Shown here in pieces: positions 1-7,990 of a stretch of 64,000 nt of DNA. Both the position numbers and the translations under genes were made by a program. Positions within the stretch are counted from its first letter, which is position 1. The number at the start of each line of letters is the position of its first letter. Origin of the DNA: Alicyclobacillus tolerans (GTDB taxonomy: Bacteria; Bacillota; Bacilli; Alicyclobacillales; Alicyclobacillaceae); contig NZ_JAJFNK010000006.1 of NCBI RefSeq assembly GCF_021739485.1, positions 107,227-171,226 of the forward strand, given 5' to 3'. The notes under the pieces are model-generated. The model was given only the letters and a program-made list of their open reading frames with translations, ran no database searches and was not told the DNA's origin.

Positions 1-498
1 GGACAGCTTAACCTCGTTGTGAAAGATGCGGCCGGCCCCTCGGCGACCCGGAAACATTTCCAATTGGTCCGTAATCCTAGCTCCCGCCGAGTCTACGAGG
101 TATACCAGCGGAATCTTTAGGTTTTCAGCCGTCTCTTGGATGCGGATGATCTTTTCGACAGTCCGCTGCCCCCAGCTTCCGGCCTTCACCGTGCTGTCGT
201 TTGCCATCACCGCGACAGGTTTGCCGTGAATCCGGCCAATCCCTGTCACGACTCCGTCTGCGGGAAGGTCTTGTGCCAAGCAATTGGCGAAGATTCCATC
301 TTCGACATCCAGGTCGTCATCGAACAGCAGCCGGAGTCTTTCGCGGACGAACAGTTTGTTGCTTTGTGCGTTCTTTTCGTGGTACTTTTGCGCTCCACCC
401 GATTGGATTTGACGCGTTAGCTCGGACAACTTTTGATTCACGCAGCGTTTCATCTCCTGTGCCCAGTTGACAATTTGTGTTCGTACGACGTTTATCAA
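1..498 (-). CDS. Acyl-CoA carboxylase carboxyltransferase (beta) subunit, N-terminal part (probably methylcrotonyl-CoA carboxylase)
   Basis: Only the N-terminal ~165 residues lie in the window; the gene runs off the left edge. The reverse-strand translation contains KYHEKNAQ, an RERLRLLFDDD segment, DGVVTGIGRIHGKPVAVMAND and YLVDSAGARI, the N-terminal layout of biotin-dependent carboxyltransferases of the PccB/MccB/YngE type that move carboxyl from carboxybiotin to an acyl-CoA. The start is uncertain. A TTG at 498 has an AGGA about 9 nt upstream; an ATG at 453 has AGGAG directly abutting it, which is too close. It follows the hydratase gene by about 50 nt and is the last gene seen in the operon. 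Its substrate is inferred from context: the set biotin carboxylase, carrier, hydratase, transferase matches the B. subtilis yngH-yngHB-yngF-yngE leucine-degradation cluster. Confidence 0.85.
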   Translation of the reverse strand, partial: MINVVRTQIVNWAQEMKRCVNQKLSELTRQIQSGGAQKYHEKNAQSNKLFVRERLRLLFDDDLDVEDGIFANCLAQDLPADGVVTGIGRIHGKPVAVMANDSTVKAGSWGQRTVEKIIRIQETAENLKIPLVYLVDSAGARITDQLEMFPGRRGAGRIFHNEVKLS

Positions 499-547
499 CC
501 TACGACGTTCCTAAAACAGGTTTTCCTATAGGTTCCTCAGAAACGCG

Positions 548-1330
548 CTATTTCCCTTGATAGCGCGGCTTGCGTTTTTCGGCAAAGGCGGCCAATCCTT
601 CCAGCCGGTCGCTGGTGGGAATGACGACTTCGTATGCCTTGTCTTCCAACGCCAGTCCGGAGGTGAGGTCCACCTCAAATCCCCGGTCGATGGCAAACTT
701 GGCCTGCCGCACCGCGATCGGTGCGTTCCCGGCAATTTCCTCCGCCAACCGAACAGCCGTTTGGTGTAATTCGCCATCGTGCACCACTTGACTGACCAGT
801 CCCAGCTCGAGAGCTTCCCGGGCCTCGATTCGACGCGCGGTATAGATGAGTTCTTTCGCCTTTGCTAACCCAATCAGCCGCGGCAGCCGCTGCGTTCCGC
901 CGGCCCCTGGAATGATGCCAAGGCTGGTTTCAGTCAGCCCGAATTTCGCCGATTCCCCAGCAATGCGCAAATCGCACGCAAGTGCCAATTCTGTACCGCC
1001 GCCAAAGGCTACACCGTTGACAGCCGCTATGACGGGCATGGGCAGCGCTGCCACGCTGTTGACAACGCGCTTAATCCGTCCGACCGCCTGGCGGGCTTGT
1101 TGCTCATCCATGGACCTGCGTTCTTTGAGGTCCGCTCCTGCGCAAAAAGCGCGCTGGCCCGCTCCTTGGATGATGACCACGCGCACGTCCGAACGCAGGT
1201 ACAAATCGTCCAGAGCGTCCTGCAGCGCTCCAACCAATTCGGTGGACAGGGCGTTTGCCTGTTCAGGGCGGTTCAGCGTCAATGTGACCAAGCCGCCGGT
1301 TTCGTCCACTTGAAGAACTTCTTGGGCCAC
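548..1330 (-). CDS. Enoyl-CoA hydratase/isomerase family protein (YngF-like, probable methylglutaconyl-CoA hydratase)
   Basis: Crotonase-fold protein of 260 residues. The oxyanion-hole segments are visible: FCAGADLKER in the first half, and NGVAFGGGTELALACDLRIA followed by GIIPGAGGTQRLPR, with Glu residues in the usual catalytic areas. The open frame extends to an ATG at 1357, but a GAGGAGG sits 8 nt upstream of the GTG at 1330, so the GTG is preferred. It lies 27 nt after the biotin carrier gene and is followed by the carboxyltransferase, so the four genes are probably one transcript. In the leucine pathway the carboxylase makes methylglutaconyl-CoA and the hydratase acts next, which fits this placement. 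Family assignment is firm; the exact substrate is inferred from context. Confidence 0.9.
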   Translation of the reverse strand: MAQEVLQVDETGGLVTLTLNRPEQANALSTELVGALQDALDDLYLRSDVRVVIIQGAGQRAFCAGADLKERRSMDEQQARQAVGRIKRVVNSVAALPMPVIAAVNGVAFGGGTELALACDLRIAGESAKFGLTETSLGIIPGAGGTQRLPRLIGLAKAKELIYTARRIEAREALELGLVSQVVHDGELHQTAVRLAEEIAGNAPIAVRQAKFAIDRGFEVDLTSGLALEDKAYEVVIPTSDRLEGLAAFAEKRKPRYQGK

Positions 1331-1357
1331 ACCAAGTCCCTCCTCGTTGCAGGTCAT

Positions 1358-1570
1358 TCAGTCTAACTCGACTAAGACGTCGCCTTCGTTGACAAAGTCC
1401 CCTTGCTGGACCTTGACTTCGCGTACGGTTCCTTCCTGGTCTGCCGCTACAGGGACCTCCATTTTCATGGACTCCAATACGACAACGTCTTGGTCTGTAC
1501 TCACGCTATCTCCTGGTCCCACCAGTACATTGAGGACGGTTCCAGCCATTGATGCAACAACTTGTGCCAT
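1358..1570 (-). CDS. Biotin/lipoyl attachment domain protein (biotin carboxyl carrier)
   Basis: A free-standing 70-residue biotinyl domain. The biotinylation motif ESMKM is present with Lys36 as acceptor, flanked by the symmetric Gly-containing hairpins (GTVLNV early, GTVREV and GDFVNEGDVLVELD late). It starts 4 nt after the stop of the biotin carboxylase and is followed by the hydratase, so translation is probably coupled. The length matches stand-alone carriers such as YngHB, whereas AccB is about 150-160 residues and has a Pro/Ala-rich linker that is absent here. It shuttles carboxybiotin between the carboxylase encoded upstream and the transferase encoded downstream. Confidence 0.92.
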   Translation of the reverse strand: MAQVVASMAGTVLNVLVGPGDSVSTDQDVVVLESMKMEVPVAADQEGTVREVKVQQGDFVNEGDVLVELD

Positions 1571-1573
1571 GTC

Positions 1574-2917
1574 TTATACTCTCCCTTTGAGTTTGTCAAT
1601 AAAGTTTGTTGTCGTATCTCCATCGGCAAATGCCTTTGCGCTGACAATGTCGTGCAGCAGTGGGATGTTCGTCTTAATCCCACTCACCTCGTATTGCTGC
1701 AGCGCCGCCTTCATCTTTTCAATCGCCTGGCTGCGACTTGCGCCATGGACAATCAGTTTTCCAATCATCGGGTCGTAAAACGGAGTCACTACTGTGTTGC
1801 TTTCCGCCCCGACGTCGTTTCGGACACCCTCGCCCTGCGGCAGGGACATCGAGGAAATCGTCCCTGGGGAAGGCAGCATTTTTTCGGGGTCCTCGGCGTA
1901 AATCCGGCATTCGATGGCATGCCCTTGCCGGGCAATCTCCTCCTGGCGAAATGGCAGGACTGCCCCGTTGGCGATTTGAATCTGCAGTTCCACGAGGTCC
2001 ACCCCAGTAATCATCTCCGTAACCGGGTGCTCCACCTGCAGGCGGGTGTTCATTTCAAGGAAGTAAAAATTCCGGTTGGCGTCGACTAAGAACTCAACGG
2101 TTCCAGCATTGCTGTAATCAATGCTGCGCGCGGCTAAGAGCGCTGCTTCTCCCATCGCCTGGCGCAGGGTATCGTCGAGAAACGGAGAGGGTGCTTCTTC
2201 AATCACCTTTTGGTGGCGCCGCTGAATCGAGCACTCCCGTTCCCACAAGTACACCCCGTGGCCGTGTTGATCGAACAACACCTGAATTTCGACGTGTCTG
2301 GGAGCGACAATTCGCTTCTCCATAAACATTTCCCCGTTGCCAAAGTACGCCTTGGCACGTGCTTGCCCCGAGGTAAACGCTTTCTCGAGGTCCGCGTCGT
2401 TGTCCACCACTTGCATGCCGATTCCGCCGCCTCCGTGCGAAGCCTTCAGCATGACAGGGTAACCGATTTTGTGTGCAAACTCTACAGCCGCCACAACGTC
2501 CGGAATCGCTCCGTCTGACCCAGGTACTGTGGGAACACCGGCCGCCTTCATCAACTTTCGCGCTTGCGTCTTGCTCCCCATCGCCTCAATGGCTGAAGAA
2601 TCCGGTCCGATGAAAACCAGACCCGCTTTTGTGCACGCACGTGCAAACTCGGCGTTCTCACTGAGCAGCCCGTACCCCGGGTGAACCGCGTCTGCGCCAG
2701 TTTCCAGTGCCGCTTCAACGAGTTTTTGAATTTGCAGGTAACTCTGCGCCACAGGCGGCGGACCGATGCGTACGGCGACATCCGCTTCACGGACGTGCAA
2801 TGCGCTTTCATCAGCGTCCGAATAGACCGCTACGGTTTGAATACCGAGTCGTTGACAAGTCCGGATGATCCGTCGAGCAATCTCGCCGCGATTGGCAATC
2901 AAAATTTTCCGAATCAC
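1574..2917 (-). CDS. Biotin carboxylase subunit (AccC/YngH type)
   Basis: ATP-grasp biotin carboxylase of 447 residues that carboxylates biotin on the carrier using ATP and bicarbonate. Visible features are the N-terminal KILIANRGEIARRIIRTCQ, PGYGLLSENAEFA, the glycine-rich ATP loop KASHGGGGIGM, the active-site region RECSIQRRHQKVIEEAPSP and the EMNTRLQVEHPVTE segment. The length is close to AccC (about 450) and too short for a fused carrier. The start is a GTG at 2917 with GAGAGGGGG 6-7 nt upstream. It is the first gene of the probable carboxylase operon; the 190 nt upstream are shared with the divergent reductase gene. Confidence 0.92.
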   Translation of the reverse strand: MIRKILIANRGEIARRIIRTCQRLGIQTVAVYSDADESALHVREADVAVRIGPPPVAQSYLQIQKLVEAALETGADAVHPGYGLLSENAEFARACTKAGLVFIGPDSSAIEAMGSKTQARKLMKAAGVPTVPGSDGAIPDVVAAVEFAHKIGYPVMLKASHGGGGIGMQVVDNDADLEKAFTSGQARAKAYFGNGEMFMEKRIVAPRHVEIQVLFDQHGHGVYLWERECSIQRRHQKVIEEAPSPFLDDTLRQAMGEAALLAARSIDYSNAGTVEFLVDANRNFYFLEMNTRLQVEHPVTEMITGVDLVELQIQIANGAVLPFRQEEIARQGHAIECRIYAEDPEKMLPSPGTISSMSLPQGEGVRNDVGAESNTVVTPFYDPMIGKLIVHGASRSQAIEKMKAALQQYEVSGIKTNIPLLHDIVSAKAFADGDTTTNFIDKLKGRV

Positions 2918-3109
2918 GCTGTTCCCCCTCTCCGGTCGCTAAATTAAGGGTATCAGGTTGACCGCATGTTTGCAAAACTCAAAATCCAGCGAGATTCCTT
3001 TGGTTGAGAGCTGTAATATGGTAAAATTCCCGGTTAGTGATTCACTGCATCGGATAGCGTCTGCGCGATTCGGGTGCGAACGGCGAACCCCAGACAAGGA
3101 GCATACAAC

Positions 3110-3880
3110 ATGCCTGCTGACTTTAGTTTTTCAACAACCCGGCCCTTATTTGGCCAAGTGGCTGTGGTGACCGGGGCCTCCCGCGGCATTGGAAGGTCCA
3201 TCGCGATCGCGTTGGCTCGGGCCGGAGCTTACGTGGTCGTCAACTATTTTCACTCGCGCGATGCCGCCAACGAAGTCGTGCAAATTTGCAGGGATTCAGG
3301 TACCAAGGCGATTGCGGTCAAGGCCGACGTGACCCTGCCGCAGGACGTGGAGTTTTTGTTTCAAAAGGCCAACGAACTGGGGACGCCCGCCATTCTCGTC
3401 AATAACGCGGGCATTGCCAGTGCCAAACTGTTGCTCGACACGTCTCTCGAAGAGTGGGAATCCCTCATCAAAAGCAACCTGACGGCGTCTTTTTTATGTG
3501 CCAAAACGGTTTTGCCACAGATGATTTCGAACCGTTACGGCCGCGTTATCAACATTTCATCGATTTGGGGATTGGCGGGCGGGTCTTATGAAGTTGCGTA
3601 CTCGGCTTCTAAAGGCGGGCTCATTGCGTTTACGAAGGCGCTTGCCAAGGAAGTGGGCCCGTCCGGCATTACGGTCAACGCCGTTGCCCCAGGGGCCATT
3701 GAAACCGATATGTTAAACGCGTTGACCGCAGACGATAAGCAGGTATTGGAAGAACAAACCCCTGTCGGACGAATTGGGCTCCCCGAAGATGTCGCCCACG
3801 CTGTGCTTTTTTTGGCCTCCCCCAGCGCCTCGTTTATGACCGGGCAAGTCATTAGTCCGAACGGCGGCTTAGTCATTTAA
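3110..3880 (+). CDS. SDR-family 3-oxoacyl-ACP-reductase-like oxidoreductase (FabG/YmfI-like)
   Basis: Classical short-chain dehydrogenase of 256 residues. The cofactor motif TGASRGIG is at residues 21-28, NNAG is in the middle, a Ser-containing INISSIWG strand follows, and the catalytic YSASK places Tyr164 and Lys168. PG(A)IETDM follows, and the C-terminal SASFMTGQVISPNGG matches the FabG subgroup. The start is the ATG at 3110, 8 nt after AAGGAG; the longer frame from 3074 has no ribosome site. It stands alone, divergent from the carboxylase operon. The substrate cannot be read from the sequence. FabG-like fatty acid reduction or a YmfI-type role in EF-P modification are both possible; the latter gene normally has different neighbours. 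Confidence 0.88.
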   Translation: MPADFSFSTTRPLFGQVAVVTGASRGIGRSIAIALARAGAYVVVNYFHSRDAANEVVQICRDSGTKAIAVKADVTLPQDVEFLFQKANELGTPAILVNNAGIASAKLLLDTSLEEWESLIKSNLTASFLCAKTVLPQMISNRYGRVINISSIWGLAGGSYEVAYSASKGGLIAFTKALAKEVGPSGITVNAVAPGAIETDMLNALTADDKQVLEEQTPVGRIGLPEDVAHAVLFLASPSASFMTGQVISPNGGLVI

Positions 3881-4010
3881 CACCCATTTTTCCGGAGATG
3901 GGGACACAGGCCCTTCCTCTGATGGCTATATGCCGCATTGTGTATAGGGAGAGCACTTGCCCTGAGGCGCCGACAGCGGTTCCGCACCCGCTGCCGGCCT
4001 CGTTGCGACC

Positions 4011-4655
4011 ATGATGGCCCCGGTTTTCGGTTGGGAGGGATGTATCCTGAAGAGAAACGATGCTGTGCGCTCAAACAAGCGAATTGCCGCAAGGAAGCCG
4101 CGGTTCCGTTTGACCAAAGACTTGGAACGCAAAATTCGAAGTGAAGCCGCGAAGACAGGTCTGGCTCCTGGCGAATACTTGCGGCTTGTCGTCTCTATTG
4201 CGCAGACTGTGCGGCGTTCTATGCCGGAAGGACAGTCCATCGACGCTGCCGCACTGCTGCAACTGGTGAAAAATCCTTTGCTGGGGAGCGTATTCGAGAT
4301 GTTGTCCAAATCTGCTTTGACAACTCTGAAAGGCTTTCCTGGTTTGGACGGCCAAAATGATAACGAGCCAAAAGAGAAGGCGACGACCCCAGCACAGCCG
4401 ATTACCCCGCAAAACCCGGGGTTTATCCCGGAAATGAGGCAACCACTTCCACCGAGACAAGCGCAGCAACCCGGACAGGGTACACCGCATTTGAATGTGC
4501 CAAGCCCTGGAAACGGATACCCGCACACACTGCCTCCCTATGCACCATATCATCCCTACGCGCAGCGGCCTGTCCCCGGTCAAAATGCACCGGCACAGCC
4601 TGTCCCTGCACCCTCTGCAGCAAGACCCGTTTATCCACCGCAATACTTTATGTAA
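4011..4655 (+). CDS. Hypothetical protein with RHH-like N-terminus and Pro/Gln-rich C-terminal tail
   Basis: Unrecognised protein of up to 214 residues. Residues about 30-60 are basic and look like a ribbon-helix-helix segment (RFRLTKDLERKIRSEAAK followed by a GLAPGEYLRLVV helix). A helical stretch to about residue 115 follows. The last 90 residues are almost entirely Pro, Gln, Tyr, His and Ala and presumably disordered. The first ATG at 4011 has no ribosome site. A strong GGGAGGG at 4033-4039 lies 6-7 nt before an in-frame CTG at 4047, which may be the real, rare start. The gene is convergent with gerC, with 27 nt between stops. No function can be assigned; a DNA-binding or spore-associated role is only a guess. 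Confidence 0.65.
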   Translation: MMAPVFGWEGCILKRNDAVRSNKRIAARKPRFRLTKDLERKIRSEAAKTGLAPGEYLRLVVSIAQTVRRSMPEGQSIDAAALLQLVKNPLLGSVFEMLSKSALTTLKGFPGLDGQNDNEPKEKATTPAQPITPQNPGFIPEMRQPLPPRQAQQPGQGTPHLNVPSPGNGYPHTLPPYAPYHPYAQRPVPGQNAPAQPVPAPSAARPVYPPQYFM

Positions 4656-4682
4656 CAGCTGCGCGGTGCGGCGTGACCCCAG

Positions 4683-5972
4683 CTAATTTTTGGTCTGCAG
4701 CGGTACATTCTGAATCCCAAAACGCCGCAATTGGACGTGAGCGTGTACGTCGACTTGGGCATTCTGCAGTTTTTCCTCCCATGGATACCGCACAAACTCG
4801 GCATCGGTGGAGAACAAATGACGAATGTGGTTTGAAATTGGAATGCCGTCGACCTTGTAATCCTTCGTCAACTTGTTGACTAAGGCCGTCATATCAGCGG
4901 ACATCCTTTGGTTCAACATGTTTTCCAACTGGACCCTGTTCCCTGTTAGGGACCAATCCTTTTGACCTCCGCTGCTGACCAGTTCAGTGTCCAAAGGCAC
5001 GTCGATGGAGATTTTTAAAGGATTGGTCAAAGCGATGTTATACTGTGGCTGGCGCTCCATCCGTATAGCCAGGTCTACGTTCTCATACCGGCCTTTTGGG
5101 TCCGAAAACGACATTCTCGTCGAGCGCAGCGTACCCTGCAGCACTCTGAAATACGCGACCTCCGGGCCGGTCAGAAAGCCCACCAGCCGATCCCCTTGAA
5201 ACACCGCAGCCCCCATCCACTCTACAGGGTTTCCCCCGGAACGGTTCACTTGACCCGCGTTGTATTTCACGGCGGTTTCAGACAACCCCTGTTTGCCCTT
5301 CGGGTCTTGCTTGACCTGATCGTTCACAGAGTACAAAGGAAGCACAGGGTCCTGATGAGGAGTCTCCAGCGCCGACAGCAACTGGTGCAAACGCACCACG
5401 AGAGTCATGCCGTTTCTGCCTCCCACTTCCGCGATATCCGCCGCAATCCGGCCGGAGGAGGCTTCCAACACCGGTTTGTTCAGCTGCATCAGTTCTTTGG
5501 CCGTCCCTTTCGTCACCCCGATGAACACAGTCCGCCGGAATTCCCGGTAGCGCACCAAAGGCTGCAGTTGGGAGGTGATGCCGTCGCGCGCCACATCCTC
5601 ACCAATCACGATGGCAGACAGATGACTCAAGGCCAGCGTACGTTCCACGCTGGCGTTGGCTAGGCTCAACGCCTCCGTCACATTATGCGCTCGAAAAGTC
5701 ATGGGACTGGAGCCGCTTAACGACGATTTATTTCCTCCGCCGCCCCCAGACGCAGGGTTGTTCGGCAACGCGAGCGAAACCGTGCAGTCCACGAGTCCGT
5801 TTGGAGCTTTGTCAATCCCTAGCACAGTCACAAACGCTTGCTGTTCCAGTTCCTGGCGGTCCCAGCAGCCCGTTGCCGTAAAGGATACAAGGCCCACAGA
5901 CAAAACGAGTGCTATTTTATTCAACCATTTGCCAAAAAACCGCTTCCTTAACCGCTCAGTGAATGAATTCAC
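4683..5972 (-). CDS. Ger(x)C family spore germination lipoprotein
   Basis: Lipoprotein of 429 residues, the C component of GerA-type nutrient germinant receptors at the spore inner membrane. The N-terminus has a basic stretch, a hydrophobic helix and a lipobox ending at Cys36, followed directly by WDRQELE, the hallmark start of mature GerC proteins. The family features TVLGIDK, a Gly/Ser-rich loop at about 75-90, HLSAIVIGEDVAR and RYREFRRTVFI are present. The start is a GTG at 5972 with AGGTGG 7 nt upstream. It is unusual that no gerA- or gerB-type gene is next to it: the neighbours are ylbP upstream and the RHH-like gene downstream. It may serve receptors encoded elsewhere. Confidence 0.9.
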   Translation of the reverse strand: MNSFTERLRKRFFGKWLNKIALVLSVGLVSFTATGCWDRQELEQQAFVTVLGIDKAPNGLVDCTVSLALPNNPASGGGGGNKSSLSGSSPMTFRAHNVTEALSLANASVERTLALSHLSAIVIGEDVARDGITSQLQPLVRYREFRRTVFIGVTKGTAKELMQLNKPVLEASSGRIAADIAEVGGRNGMTLVVRLHQLLSALETPHQDPVLPLYSVNDQVKQDPKGKQGLSETAVKYNAGQVNRSGGNPVEWMGAAVFQGDRLVGFLTGPEVAYFRVLQGTLRSTRMSFSDPKGRYENVDLAIRMERQPQYNIALTNPLKISIDVPLDTELVSSGGQKDWSLTGNRVQLENMLNQRMSADMTALVNKLTKDYKVDGIPISNHIRHLFSTDAEFVRYPWEEKLQNAQVDVHAHVQLRRFGIQNVPLQTKN

Positions 5973-6215
5973 ACAAACACCACCTGGTCAGTAGCTTTTC
6001 ACCACTCGCTTTGCTTCATGCGAGCGCAGGCGGTATCGGATCGCGCGTTTGGATGCGGCTGCACCGATTTTGTACGGTTGAGCCGGGTTTTCAGGGGACC
6101 GGGGGCTTTTGCAAAGGGAGCTTTCATTCCCGCAAAATCGTGCTACTATAGAATTTGTAGAGGGTATGAGAATCTTCTTTTTAGCCGTGCATCTTAATAA
6201 GAGGGAGCTAATCTC

Positions 6216-6677
6216 ATGGAGGCAAAGGTAGAGCGTCTGAAGATCAACTACAAGACTTTGGAAGAATTTAAAAAATTCCTCGAAAACGGGCTGGAAGAAC
6301 TGTCGATGTACGAGGAATTGCAACAAAACATGATTGAGGACCAGATGGAATCTCCATTTTATGGTATTTACAAAGACGGGAAACTTGTTGCCCGAATGAG
6401 CCTCTATCCCATTCCCAGCGCGTATGACCGGTACTTTACGCCTCCGCAAGATTACCTGGAACTGTTTAAACTAGAAGTTCTGCCGGGGTACAAAGGACAG
6501 GGTCTAGGCCGTGCGCTGGTCGAATATGCAAAGACCTTAAAAAAGCCTGTCAAGACCAACGTTCGTCACGGGGCGCACGATTTCTTTTTGAAACTCGATT
6601 TTAAGCCCGTCAAATACGACCCCGTACGAGATCGCGGCGAAAATCCGTACGTTTGGCTCCCTTCTGAAGTCCACTAA
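6216..6677 (+). CDS. ylbP: YlbP-like GNAT N-acetyltransferase
   Basis: Single-domain GNAT protein of 153 residues. It opens with VERLKINYKTLEEFKKF, then a YGIYKDGKLVARMSLY strand pair, LEVLPGYKGQGLGRALVEYAK (the acetyl-CoA pyrophosphate loop, Q/RxxGxG type) and ends KYDPVRDRGENPYVW. The whole pattern corresponds to B. subtilis YlbP. A GAGGGAG about 8 nt upstream supports the ATG at 6216. In B. subtilis ylbO and ylbP are adjacent; here the ylbO-like gene is also the neighbour, but convergent. The substrate of YlbP is not known to me. Confidence 0.88.
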   Translation: MEAKVERLKINYKTLEEFKKFLENGLEELSMYEELQQNMIEDQMESPFYGIYKDGKLVARMSLYPIPSAYDRYFTPPQDYLELFKLEVLPGYKGQGLGRALVEYAKTLKKPVKTNVRHGAHDFFLKLDFKPVKYDPVRDRGENPYVWLPSEVH

Positions 6678-6901
6678 CGAAAGTAGAAGCGCGTTGAACA
6701 CGTAACAACACTAAACTGAATCCCGGGCTTTGACACAAACTTGATTTCTAACCCGCAAATCGGACCTTCAGCCGTTTCAACGAAACAGCCGTTCGAGACG
6801 GAACGACTCGCGCAAGTTTACAGGTTAAGAAACCTGCTGGAAAGGTGCACCGCAGCCAACGACGCATCCGTCGCAGCAACTCCATCGGTGCACTCCAGCG
6901 G
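6678..6901. other. Intergenic stretch between two convergent genes
   Basis: These 224 bases separate the ends of ylbP and the ylbO-like gene. I see no convincing coding frame with a ribosome site, no tRNA and no strong hairpin followed by a T-run. Confidence 0.5.
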
Positions 6902-7546
6902 TCATTCGGCACGTTCGATGGCGTTGTCGGAAGACACGCGCTCTAAATTCCCAAACTCGTCAATGCGGTACACAAACCCATCCGAAATATCTCCGTGATC
7001 CAATAAGGCGGCTTTCCGAGCCCTGTCCACAATCTGCACAAGGGAACGGTAGTCTTCCACCACCACCTCGTAGTTTCGCACAAGTTGTTCGTAGTCTTCC
7101 TTCACTTTGCTGTAGTCTTTGTCCAGAGTTTCGAATTTTTCCTTCCACTCTGTGGCTTCGCGCTGCGCAGACCGCCACCGGGAAGCCCACTGTTGAGCCG
7201 TGTTTTTTTCCTGCCGCAAAAAACGCAAGACCTGCGCCCACGTCATCAGCGTCGCAGTCGGGTGATCGTAATCTCCGCCTTCCATTTGGGCTTGAATCTT
7301 TTGCGACTTTCGTTCCTTTCGTTCCTCTTTGGCCACTTCTATGGACGGGCGGTACTGCTTTCGGACGCACGCATTCCAGCGGAACCCGCAGGCCGCAGCC
7401 GTCCTCCCAAGACGACGACTAGCTTCGTTAAATCCAGCAAGCTGCGTACTGCCTTCGCCAATGTGGTGCAAAACAATTTCTGCCAGAACCGCGTCATCTT
7501 CCGCAGTCCACGCGTCCTGTCTCATCGTCCGTAGGCTTTGTCTCAT
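6902..7546 (-). CDS. ylbO: RsfA/YlbO-family prespore-specific transcription regulator
   Basis: Protein of 214 residues. The N-terminal Myb/SANT-like domain reads RQDAWTAEDDAVLAEIVLHHI, then RRLGRTAAACGFRWNACVRKQY, the diagnostic segment of RsfA-like regulators. A charged region (about residues 80-110) and a long coiled coil (about 125-185, KFETLDKDYSKVKEDYEQL and following heptads) come next. The start is the ATG at 7546, about 8 nt after TCAGGAGG; the ORF also opens further upstream at 7573 without a ribosome site. In B. subtilis RsfA is a sigma-F-dependent modulator in the forespore and YlbO is a paralogue; a similar sporulation role is inferred by family. Confidence 0.87.
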   Translation of the reverse strand: MRQSLRTMRQDAWTAEDDAVLAEIVLHHIGEGSTQLAGFNEASRRLGRTAAACGFRWNACVRKQYRPSIEVAKEERKERKSQKIQAQMEGGDYDHPTATLMTWAQVLRFLRQEKNTAQQWASRWRSAQREATEWKEKFETLDKDYSKVKEDYEQLVRNYEVVVEDYRSLVQIVDRARKAALLDHGDISDGFVYRIDEFGNLERVSSDNAIERAE

Positions 7547-7639
7547 ATTTCTATGGCCTCCTGATTCCATCAATTCCGTGGTATGAGAAATATTGTGTCA
7601 TGTGAATCTACCAGTTGTTATTTCCAAAAACGAAAGCCT

Positions 7640-7672
7640 TTAAACATAAACAAAGACCCGGAGCTACTCCGG
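7640..7672 (-). terminator. Rho-independent terminator after the thiI-linked small gene
   Basis: CCGGAG (7658-7663) pairs with CTCCGG (7667-7672) across a 3-nt loop. Read on the minus strand the stem is followed by a T-rich tail (TTTGTTTATGTTT). It lies 38 nt after the stop of the minus-strand gene ending at 7710 and is the probable end of the nifZ-thiI transcript. Confidence 0.7.
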
Positions 7673-7709
7673 ATCTAACAGATAAACCCCTATGGGAGTG
7701 CGATGTGAG

Positions 7710-7946
7710 TCAGTTGCGGGAGATAAGTCTGCGCGGTCCTTTTCTCTCGTAAATCGCCGGCTCTCCTGCATGCACAAACATAAAATCTGCCATTCGCTTG
7801 GCGTTCCTTCTCGGGCGTTTGCGAAGCAATTGGTAAAGCGCTACGGTAACGGCAACCCAGCGACTGTTGAGCAGCGTCTTCCACAACGCATACACCATGG
7901 CCAGTATCCGGACCAAGCGTATGACCAACCGGATCGTACGCACCAT
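7710..7946 (-). CDS. Small basic membrane-associated hypothetical protein
   Basis: 78 residues, unrecognised. The N-terminus has a hydrophobic, basic helix (MVRTIRLVIRLVRILAMVYAL) and a second hydrophobic stretch (WVAVTVALYQLL) follows; the C-terminus is rich in Arg and Lys. The ATG at 7946 has AAGGGAG about 8 nt upstream, a better start than the longer frame from 7994. It follows thiI by 44 nt on the same strand and precedes a terminator, so it is probably the last gene of the nifZ-thiI operon. No function is evident. Confidence 0.65.
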   Translation of the reverse strand: MVRTIRLVIRLVRILAMVYALWKTLLNSRWVAVTVALYQLLRKRPRRNAKRMADFMFVHAGEPAIYERKGPRRLISRN

Positions 7947-7990
7947 CTGAACCACTCCCTTGAACCTAGGATGCTCAAGGAAGGCGCATG

